From: an uncultured Eubacterium sp.
Lineage (GTDB): Bacteria > Bacillota > Clostridia > Lachnospirales > Lachnospiraceae
Assembly: GCA_934316925.1 (NCBI GenBank)
Contig: CAKREC010000041.1
Location: forward strand, 1 to 17,774
DNA: 17,774 bases
Direction: 5' to 3'
The notes under the pieces were generated by a model that worked only from the letters and a program-made list of their open reading frames with translations, was not told where the DNA came from and made no database searches. This document shows positions 1 through 4,794 of this stretch, piece by piece (within the stretch, counting starts at the first letter, position 1; the number at the start of each line of letters is the position of its first letter). A program made the position numbers and the translations under genes.

Positions 1-57
1 TACGATTCCTAACTGTCTGTTAGCGTTCATAGATGAAATATTGTGCTGTACGATCAT
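1..57 (-). CDS. hag: Flagellin, N-terminal start only (cut by window edge)
   Basis: The minus strand from 57 reads MIVQHNISSMNANRQLGIV, the conserved D0 start of flagellins, which typically begin M-I-I-Q-H-N-x-x-A-M-N-A-N-R. Flagellin is exported through the flagellar type III apparatus and polymerises into the filament, with this terminal helix packing in the core. Only 19 residues lie in the window; the rest is beyond position 1. A strong ribosome site, GGAGG at 70-66, sits 8 bases before the ATG. The gene follows csrA by 128 bases in the same direction. I see no convincing promoter of its own in that gap, so it probably depends on transcription through csrA. The leader carries CsrA-type sites. 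Known in the family: Bacillus subtilis hag is repressed by CsrA and released by FliW. Confidence 0.93.
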   Translation of the reverse strand, partial: MIVQHNISSMNANRQLGIV

Positions 58-64
58 AATAATT

Positions 65-74
65 ACCTCCTTGT
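65..74 (-). promoter_or_regulatory. CsrA-type site overlapping the flagellin ribosome site
   Basis: The minus strand reads ACAAGGAGGT, close to the CsrA RNA consensus ACARGGATGT, with its GGA inside the Shine-Dalgarno sequence. CsrA bound here would block ribosome loading. The placement matches the second CsrA site in the B. subtilis hag leader. Any strong ribosome site contains GGAGG, so the useful evidence is the ACAA before it together with the upstream site at 84-97. Confidence 0.55.
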
Positions 75-83
75 TTTACCGCC

Positions 84-97
84 ACAAATCCGTTTGT
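84..97 (-). promoter_or_regulatory. Candidate upstream CsrA hairpin in flagellin leader
   Basis: The minus strand reads ACAAACGGATTTGT: a perfect 5-bp stem (ACAAA/TTTGT) that shows CGGA in a four-base loop. A GGA held in a short hairpin loop is the classical high-affinity CsrA site. It lies about 10 bases before the site over the ribosome-binding sequence, a spacing that a CsrA dimer could bridge. Confidence 0.55.
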
Positions 98-145
98 AGC
101 GTTGCATGTTTTTTGTTTTCTATTTTATAATATCTAAAAGGACAA

Positions 146-164
146 GACTGCGGGCCCGGCAGCC
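146..164 (-). other. GC-rich hairpin between csrA and flagellin
   Basis: A GC-rich stretch in an otherwise AT-rich gap can fold on the minus-strand RNA as GGCTGC/GCAGTC around a 7-base loop. It is followed by TTGTCCTTTTAG, a poor T-run, so it may be a weak attenuator, a processing or stability hairpin, or nothing. It could set the ratio of csrA to flagellin message. Confidence 0.3.
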
Positions 165-185
165 CCACCCTTTCAGTTATTACCA

Positions 186-437
186 TTAGTGATTGTCCGG
201 TTTTGTTCCTCGTTTTTTTCGATAGCGTTCCGGCAGATTAGGTTCTGCATAATATGCAGTTTTGTTTTCTTTCAGCTCCGGATTTTTCTTTTCCAAAACG
301 GTACTTCGAAGAATATTCACATCTTTCGGAGCGTCGATCATAATTCGCATATGATGATTGCTTCCTCCCAGAAAAACGATTTTTACATCATCACCAATCA
401 TCAGATACTCTTCGGTACTTACAGATAATCGAAGCAT
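186..437 (-). CDS. csrA: CsrA-family RNA-binding translational regulator, divergent and long
   Basis: The 83-residue protein has the CsrA core LMIGDDVKIVFLG (residues 12-24), then APKDV (36-40) and R44, the conserved RNA-contacting arginine. CsrA forms a strand-swapped dimer that binds GGA motifs in mRNA leaders and blocks translation; in Firmicutes its classical target is flagellin mRNA and FliW is its antagonist. Two things are odd. The usual N-terminal LSRK-x-GE, which supplies the other RNA-contacting basic residues, reads LSVSTEE here, so R6 is V and K7 is S. The C-terminus also has a basic tail of about 33 residues (50-83), longer than usual. No fliW adjoins it in this window. The ribosome site AGGGAGGT lies 7 bases before the ATG. 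No promoter is visible between it and the recombinase in the present orientation; the flagellar-type promoter in the neighbouring cassette points away. Confidence 0.88.
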   Translation of the reverse strand: MLRLSVSTEEYLMIGDDVKIVFLGGSNHHMRIMIDAPKDVNILRSTVLEKKNPELKENKTAYYAEPNLPERYRKKRGTKPDNH

Positions 438-463
438 AATAAAGACCTCCCTGTCTTGTATTT

Positions 464-492
464 ATGTAACATTTGATACTAAAATGTTGCAT
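464..492 (+). repeat. Left recombination site (inverted repeat left)
   Basis: Arm ATGTAACATTT (464-474), spacer GATACTA (475-481), arm AAATGTTGCAT (482-492). The arms are inverted copies of each other except for one T in the outer arm where the other copies have C. Two 11-bp arms around a 7-bp asymmetric spacer is the usual tyrosine-recombinase core site; the spacer direction fixes the outcome. It lies between the ribosome site of csrA and that of the recombinase gene. Confidence 0.85.
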
Positions 493-519
493 ATACAAAT
501 AGGACGAGGAGGCTTATTT

Positions 520-1098
520 ATGAGTACAACACAACCAATCAGAAACAAACAACAGTTGGAAAATTTCAGAAACTATTACAAAACAATCGAACAAAAGCCG
601 CGAAATTATGCTCTTATCGTCTTTGGCTTAAATTCTGCCCTGCGAATTGGGGATATTTTGAATTTAAAATGGCAGGATATTCGAAAAGACGACCATTACC
701 GAAAACACATTACTGTTATTGAATGTAAAACGGGAAAAGAAAATATTTTTCCGCTGAATAAAGCATCTATCGAGTCACTGGAATTTTATCGGAAAGCAAT
801 TGGCAATCCCGCTGAAAATGACTATATCTTTTTCAGCCAAAAGGCAAAAAATTGTCCGATCAGTCGCTCACAGGCCTTTCGCATTATTCAAAAAGCCGCA
901 AATGCTACAGGACTGGACGAACAGCATATCAGCTGTCATTCGTTGCGTAAGACTTTTGGTTATCACGCCTGGAAAAACGGGACGCCTCCCGCATTATTGA
1001 TGAGTGTTTTTAACCATTCTTCTTATGAAATAACAAAACGGTATTTGGGAATTCAACAATTTGATAAGGACGAAGTGTACCAGAAAACCATACTGTAG
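520..1098 (+). CDS. Small tyrosine recombinase / DNA invertase, FimB/FimE-like
   Basis: The 192-residue protein is essentially only the catalytic domain of the lambda-integrase family. The whole active-site set is visible: R42 in ALRIGD, K70 in CKTGK, H140 and R143 in HSLR, H166 in FNHSS and the nucleophile Y175 in KRYLG. Larger Xer-type enzymes have an N-terminal SAM-like core-binding domain that is absent here. The size matches FimB and FimE (about 200 residues), which invert the fim promoter. I chose the ATG at 520 because GAGGAGG (506-512) sits 7 bases before it; an upstream in-frame extension to 358 runs antisense through csrA and is not real. It is the only plus-strand gene and lies between two inverted sites, so it most likely acts on those. 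I see no convincing promoter for it. Confidence 0.9.
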   Translation: MSTTQPIRNKQQLENFRNYYKTIEQKPRNYALIVFGLNSALRIGDILNLKWQDIRKDDHYRKHITVIECKTGKENIFPLNKASIESLEFYRKAIGNPAENDYIFFSQKAKNCPISRSQAFRIIQKAANATGLDEQHISCHSLRKTFGYHAWKNGTPPALLMSVFNHSSYEITKRYLGIQQFDKDEVYQKTIL

Positions 1099-1173
1099 CA
1101 GGTTTATTGTATTCACCTTTTAAAGTAGAAAAAATGCTCAGCAAATTTTTATCCAAAAAATTTTAAAAAGGTG

Positions 1174-1200
1174 TTAAGTATTTCAAAGACACTCCGATAT
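1174..1200 (+). promoter_or_regulatory. Sigma-28 (SigD/FliA) flagellar promoter, pointing right
   Basis: A -35 box TTAAGTAT (1174-1181), 11 bases, then a -10 box TCCGATAT (1193-1200). The consensus is TAAAGTTT-N11-GCCGATAA, and B. subtilis SigD promoters often end CCGATAT, so six of eight match in the -35 and seven of eight in the SigD -10, with exact spacing. It is the only such match I found near csrA and flagellin. It lies inside the invertible segment, 20 bases before the right site, and points away from csrA as sequenced. The TATAAT at 1202-1207 has no good sigma-A -35 box. Confidence 0.75.
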
Positions 1201-1219
1201 ATATAATGTCAAAAGAAAA

Positions 1220-1248
1220 ATGCAACATTTTAGTATCAAATGTTGCAT
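1220..1248 (-). repeat. Right recombination site (inverted repeat right)
   Basis: Arm ATGCAACATTT (1220-1230), spacer TAGTATC (1231-1237), arm AAATGTTGCAT (1238-1248). Its reverse complement equals the left site at 28 of 29 positions, and its arms are perfect inverted copies. The spacer is the reverse complement of the left spacer, so the pair is in inversion orientation. Confidence 0.88.
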
Positions 1249-1254
1249 TTTTTA
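1220..1254 (+). terminator. Right recombination site acting as terminator for rightward RNA
   Basis: RNA made rightwards through the site folds into an 11-bp stem with a 7-base loop, followed directly by a run of T (1248-1253). This is a plausible intrinsic terminator. It would stop the OFF-state flagellar transcript before it runs antisense into dut. The left site has no T-run on its csrA side (AAATACAAG follows), so the same fold would not terminate in the ON state. Confidence 0.55.
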
Positions 1255-1312
1255 TTTATTATAAATAGATTTCTCCCGGCTATTCATACAATTTGAAGCA
1301 ATATCCAGGCAT

Positions 1313-1352
1313 AAAAAAGTTGCTCCAAGAAAATTTTTCTCGAAACAACTTT
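1313..1352 (-). terminator. Terminator of the nrdD-nrdG-dut transcript
   Basis: On the minus strand a long stem (AAAGTTGTTTCGAGAAA pairing with TTTCTTGGAGCAACTTT, some G-U pairs) is followed by six T. This is a strong intrinsic terminator about 105 bases after the dut stop codon. Confidence 0.8.
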
Positions 1353-1371
1353 ATATGCTCTAAATCAATAT

Positions 1372-1426
1372 ATCATAAGCTTCGCTTATGATCGTTGTTG
1401 CATTCGCCAAATGCTTCGCGCTTGGC
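1372..1426. other. Cluster of hairpins after dut, possible structured repeat
   Basis: A perfect 9-bp stem with a 3-base loop lies at 1372-1392 (ATCATAAGC/GCTTATGAT). Two overlapping, mutually exclusive stems follow: GCATT/AATGC at 1400-1414 and GCCAA/TTGGC at 1406-1426. Both parts share the motif GCTTCGC. Together with the terminator at 1313-1352 they form a compact structured tail on the dut message. It could be a dispersed intergenic repeat or a small RNA domain; I cannot tell which. Confidence 0.45.
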
Positions 1427-1457
1427 TCATTGCCTTCATTATATCACAACCACATCT

Positions 1458-1904
1458 TTAGTGCGTACCCGTGCTGCCAAAACCGCCCTCACCACGGACA
1501 CTTTCATTCAGTTCTTCCACCTCATGGTACTCAGCAAAAATGTATGGCGCGATCACCATCTGTGAAATACGTTCGCCCGGTTCTACAAGAATTGCTTCTG
1601 CACTATGATTGTGAAGTGCCACCATGATCTCCCCACGATAATCCGAGTCTATAACACCAACTTTATTTGCAGGTGCTAACCCTTTTTTACAAGCCAGTCC
1701 ACTTCGTGCATATACAAGACCAACAAGTCCTTCCGGAATTTCCATTGCTATTCCCGTGTGAATAAAAGCGGTCTCTCCCGGCTGAATTGAAACAGCCTCT
1801 TCCATGCACGCATACAGATCAGCTCCTGCTGCATATGCAGTACCATACTGCGGTACGACTGCATTTTTATCCAATTTTTTAAAATTTACTACTGTTTTAT
1901 TCAT
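1458..1904 (-). CDS. dut: dUTP diphosphatase (trimeric dUTPase)
   Basis: Hydrolyses dUTP to dUMP and pyrophosphate, keeping uracil out of DNA and supplying dUMP for thymidylate synthesis. All five motifs of the trimeric family are present in order in 148 residues: AGADLYA (26-32), RSGLACKKG, GVIDSDYRGEI, GERISQMVI and the C-terminal RGEGGFGSTG that closes over the site. The length is normal. I place the start at 1904, where GGAGAA (1920-1915) lies about 10 bases upstream and homology begins; a longer in-frame start at 1940 lies within nrdG and adds 12 unrelated residues. The gene starts one base after the nrdG stop codon, so the two are surely co-transcribed and probably translationally coupled. 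Pairing dUTPase with ribonucleotide reductase makes metabolic sense: both serve dNTP supply and quality. Confidence 0.95.
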   Translation of the reverse strand: MNKTVVNFKKLDKNAVVPQYGTAYAAGADLYACMEEAVSIQPGETAFIHTGIAMEIPEGLVGLVYARSGLACKKGLAPANKVGVIDSDYRGEIMVALHNHSAEAILVEPGERISQMVIAPYIFAEYHEVEELNESVRGEGGFGSTGTH

Positions 1905-1905
1905 G

Positions 1906-2436
1906 TTAAACAATTTCTCCTTCCCAATGAACAACGTCACCGGTCTCTAGTGATTTTTTGACATCTATAATTCTTTGATTGTCAGATCCCCTGAAATTTA
2001 CTTTGAGATTTTTTTGAGCCACCACAAACTCACCATCCACCAAAATATCAATATACGAAAGCAATTCTCTGGTAATCGCAGATTCTTTGCACATATGTTC
2101 CAAAATATCTTTATCAAACAGATATCCGGAATAACACCAGATATTCTTTTCCGGATATGTGCTCTTAACTTCTCGTAATAAAGGAAGGAGCCCCTCCTGA
2201 TTAGCAGGTTCGAAAGGCTCCCCTCCGAGCAGGGACAACCCTGCTATGTATCCCGGCTTCAGGTACTGAATAATATCCTCAATCTCTTTATCAGTAAATG
2301 GTTTACCATAATTGAAATCCCATGCTTCTTTGTTGAAGCATTCTTTACAGTGATGGGTGCATCCACTGACAAAAAGGGAAACTCTTACTCCCGTGCCATT
2401 GGCTACATCATACTGCTTGATATCAGCATAATTCAT
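1906..2436 (-). CDS. nrdG: Anaerobic ribonucleotide reductase activating protein (radical SAM)
   Basis: A radical S-adenosylmethionine enzyme that makes the glycyl radical on NrdD. The 176-residue protein has the cluster motif C26-x3-C30-x2-C33 in SGCTHHCKECFN, binding a [4Fe-4S] cluster, and the SAM-binding LLGGEPF stretch near residue 70. The order of these motifs and the length are typical for NrdG. The start is fixed by GAGGT (2450-2446), nine bases before the ATG. It follows nrdD by 32 bases and abuts dut. With no promoter visible in the gap it belongs to the nrdD operon. Confidence 0.95.
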   Translation of the reverse strand: MNYADIKQYDVANGTGVRVSLFVSGCTHHCKECFNKEAWDFNYGKPFTDKEIEDIIQYLKPGYIAGLSLLGGEPFEPANQEGLLPLLREVKSTYPEKNIWCYSGYLFDKDILEHMCKESAITRELLSYIDILVDGEFVVAQKNLKVNFRGSDNQRIIDVKKSLETGDVVHWEGEIV

Positions 2437-2468
2437 ACCTAAATTACCTCGATTTCATCCTATATATT

Positions 2469-4595
2469 TTATAAATGAAGAACTCTGGCATTGATCTCTT
2501 TGGTCTTTCCAACATTCCAGAAGTTCTCTCCCAGATATCCACAGGTACGTCTGGTCACATTCATCTTGTCATGATCCTTATTGCCGCAATTTGGACATTC
2601 CCATTCCAGGTTTTCATTTACGATGATCTCGCCGTCAAAGCCACATACATGACAATAATCAGATTTTGTATTGAACTCAGCATACTGAATATTATCATAG
2701 ATATACTTTACAACTTCTTCCATGGCTTCCAGATTGTGTTGCATGTTTGGAACCTCAACATATGAAATCGCACCACCCGAAGAGATCACCTGAAACTGCG
2801 CTTCAAAATCAAACTTACTGAACGCATCGATTTTTTCTCTGACATCTACATGATATGAATTTGTATAATAACCTTTGTCCGTAACGTCTTCGATCTCGCC
2901 AAATTTCTTCTTGTCAATCTCAGCAAAACGATAACACAAACTTTCTGCCGGTGTTCCATAAAGTCCAAAATGAATTCCGGTCTCTTCTTTCCATGTGTCG
3001 GTCGCGCGACGCAGACGATTCATAACTGCCTTTGCAAACACCCCGCCTTTTTCCGTCGTATGGCTTTCGCCCGTCATAAGTTTTGTAACCTCGTACAAAC
3101 CAATATAACCAAGAGAAATCGTGGAGTATCCACCGTGCAAAAGTTTGTCGATCTTCTCACCCTTTTCCAACCGGGCGATCGCACCATACTGCCAATGGAT
3201 CGGACTTACATCACTTGTCACTCCCTCCAGCGCACGATGTCTGCACATAAGTGCTTCGAAGCACAGAGACAACCGTTCCTCCAGCAGCTGCCAGAAATAC
3301 TCGGTATCTCCTTTTGCCAGAATACCAATCTGCGGAAGGTTGATGCTTACAACACCCTGATTGAAACGGCCTTCAAATTTGTATTCGCCATTCTCATCCT
3401 TCCATGGAGTAAGAAAACTCCGGCAGCCCATACAGCTAAATACATTGCCTTCGTAGTTCTCTCGCATCTTCTTGGCTGATATGTAATCCGGATACATCCG
3501 CTTGGCAGAACACTTAACCGCAAGTTTCGTAATATAATCGTACTTGCCCCCCTTAAGAGCATTGTGTTCATCCAGAACATAGATCAGTTTCGGAAACGCC
3601 GGTGTTACATAAACACCTTTTTCATTTTTAATTCCTTCGAGTCTCTGTCGTAAGATCTCCTCAATGATCATCGCATTTTCTTCAATGTACGGATCATCCT
3701 TGTCCAGATTCAAAAACAGGGTAACAAACGGGCTCTGTCCATTGGTCGTCATCAGGGTATTGATCTGATACTGAATCGTCTGGACACCGGAACGCAGCTC
3801 ATCGCTGACTCTGTCTTTCACAAACTGTTCGATCACCTCTGGCGATACTTTATCCCCATACTTTTCAGTGTAATGTGCACGATACTTCAAAGCACTTTTA
3901 CGAAGATATTTGCCCAGATGTCTCGTATCTACCGACTGTCCACCATACTGGCTGCTTGCTACCGCAGAAATGATCTGCGTCATGACCGTACATGCCACCT
4001 GAAAGCTTTTTGGACTCTCGATCAGCTTGCCATTCATAACGGTGCCGTTGTCGAGCATATCACCAATATTGATCAGACAGCAGTTAAAGATCGGCTGAAT
4101 AAAATAGTCCATATCATGGAAATGTAAAACGCCATCCTCATGAGCCTTTGTAATCTTCTCCGGCAAAAGCATACGCTTAGTCAAATCTTTCGACACCTCT
4201 CCGGCGATCAGATCACGCTGCGTACTTGCTACATACGCATTTTTATTGGAGTTTTCCTCCATAACATCTTTATTGCTGTTCTGGATCAAACTCATAATGG
4301 AGTCATCCGTCGTGTTGGCTTTACGAACCAATTCTCTTGTATAACGATAAATAATATACTTCTTCGCAAGAACAAACTTTCCTGCTGCCATAAGCTTCTG
4401 CTCAATAATATCCTGAATGTCTTCTACCTGCATCGTATCCCGTTTCATGTTTTCAATGCTGGCAACAATACCATCGATCATGTCATCTGGCACTTTTTCA
4501 AAAGAATCCACTTCTGCATTGGCCTTTCGAATGGCAACTAAAATTTTGTTTCTGTCGTACTCTGCGGTTCGTCCGTCTCTCTTTATAACCTTCAC
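2469..4595 (-). CDS. nrdD: Anaerobic (class III) ribonucleoside-triphosphate reductase
   Basis: Reduces ribonucleoside triphosphates to deoxy forms without oxygen, using a glycyl radical. The 708-residue protein starts with an ATP-cone (about 1-95, MKVIKRDGRTAEYDRNKI), the allosteric activity site, followed by the ten-stranded barrel. Near the end is a zinc ribbon with C648-x2-C651 and C667-x2-C670, then RRTCGYLG with the radical-bearing G686. Length and domain order are those of full NrdD. The first codon is GTG (4595-4593), with AGGGG nine bases upstream; no better ATG exists. The leader contains a clear sigma-A promoter and a candidate NrdR box. The enzyme is destroyed by oxygen, which agrees with a strict anaerobe. 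Confidence 0.97.
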   Translation of the reverse strand: MKVIKRDGRTAEYDRNKILVAIRKANAEVDSFEKVPDDMIDGIVASIENMKRDTMQVEDIQDIIEQKLMAAGKFVLAKKYIIYRYTRELVRKANTTDDSIMSLIQNSNKDVMEENSNKNAYVASTQRDLIAGEVSKDLTKRMLLPEKITKAHEDGVLHFHDMDYFIQPIFNCCLINIGDMLDNGTVMNGKLIESPKSFQVACTVMTQIISAVASSQYGGQSVDTRHLGKYLRKSALKYRAHYTEKYGDKVSPEVIEQFVKDRVSDELRSGVQTIQYQINTLMTTNGQSPFVTLFLNLDKDDPYIEENAMIIEEILRQRLEGIKNEKGVYVTPAFPKLIYVLDEHNALKGGKYDYITKLAVKCSAKRMYPDYISAKKMRENYEGNVFSCMGCRSFLTPWKDENGEYKFEGRFNQGVVSINLPQIGILAKGDTEYFWQLLEERLSLCFEALMCRHRALEGVTSDVSPIHWQYGAIARLEKGEKIDKLLHGGYSTISLGYIGLYEVTKLMTGESHTTEKGGVFAKAVMNRLRRATDTWKEETGIHFGLYGTPAESLCYRFAEIDKKKFGEIEDVTDKGYYTNSYHVDVREKIDAFSKFDFEAQFQVISSGGAISYVEVPNMQHNLEAMEEVVKYIYDNIQYAEFNTKSDYCHVCGFDGEIIVNENLEWECPNCGNKDHDKMNVTRRTCGYLGENFWNVGKTKEINARVLHL

Positions 4596-4647
4596 TTTTG
4601 AGAACCCCTTTCTTCCCTTTTACTTAAATAAAAAAACTACGGTTCTT

Positions 4648-4676
4648 ATTATAACACTCCCCCTTTTTCTTGTAAA
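4648..4676 (-). promoter_or_regulatory. Sigma-A promoter of nrdD-nrdG-dut
   Basis: On the minus strand, TTTACA (4676-4671) and TATAAT (4653-4648) are separated by 17 bases. The start would be near 4641, giving a 5' leader of about 45 bases. A 9-bp inverted repeat, AAACTACGG (4634-4642) and CCGTAGTTT (4783-4791), brackets the promoter; its meaning is unknown. Confidence 0.75.
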
Positions 4677-4682
4677 CAACAA

Positions 4683-4698
4683 AAACTATATTTTGTGT
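4683..4698 (-). promoter_or_regulatory. Candidate NrdR box upstream of nrdD promoter
   Basis: The plus strand reads AAACTATATTTTGTGT, matching 14 of 16 positions of the NrdR consensus acaCwAtATaTwGtgt. It lies just upstream of the -35 box. NrdR boxes usually come in pairs about three helical turns apart. Only a weak half site, ACACT at 4654-4658 between the promoter elements, is near that distance, so the pairing is uncertain. Confidence 0.5.
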
Positions 4699-4794
4699 TT
4701 TTTCTTGTTGTTCCTGTTTTTTCCCTACCACATCATGTGTTTTTACTATCGTAGTAGAAAAGGAGAAAAAGCATTATAAAGCCCGTAGTTTCCC

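Larger units (their letters stand above)
464..1248. mobile_element. Putative self-inverting flagellar phase-switch cassette (inverton)
   Basis: A 785-bp segment is bounded by two 29-bp sites in opposite orientation and holds one gene, a small tyrosine recombinase, plus a sigma-28-type promoter near its right end. Recombination between inverted sites inverts the segment. By the mirror rule x to 1712-x, the promoter elements at 1174-1200 would move to 538-512, pointing left, with a start near 505, about 70 bases before csrA. As sequenced, the promoter points right, towards the 3' end of dut, so csrA and flagellin have no visible promoter: an OFF state. The layout parallels hin-fljBA of Salmonella, which uses a serine recombinase. 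Sites, gene and promoter are seen directly; the switching is inference. Confidence 0.82.

Noticed and set aside
146..181. A possible sigma-28 promoter for flagellin itself: TAAC, 15 bases, GCCGGGCC on the minus strand after csrA
   Set aside because: The spacing fits, but the -10 loses the conserved GATA part and coincides with a GC-rich hairpin. Not counted as a promoter.
358..519. Extended N-terminus for the recombinase, from an in-frame ATG at 358
   Set aside because: It would run antisense through csrA and the left recombination site. The GAGGAGG ribosome site points to the ATG at 520.
1202..1207. TATAAT as a sigma-A promoter at the right end of the cassette
   Set aside because: The sequence 17 bases upstream (TATTTC) is a poor -35. 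The overlapping sigma-28 match is much better, though dual use is possible.
1396..1403. A third recombination half site (TGTTGCAT) right of the cassette
   Set aside because: Only 8 bases match one arm and there is no inverted partner at the right distance. Chance is enough.
2970..3479. Open frame of 169 codons on the plus strand inside nrdD
   Set aside because: It lies wholly antisense to conserved NrdD sequence and its product has no family features or ribosome site: a shadow.
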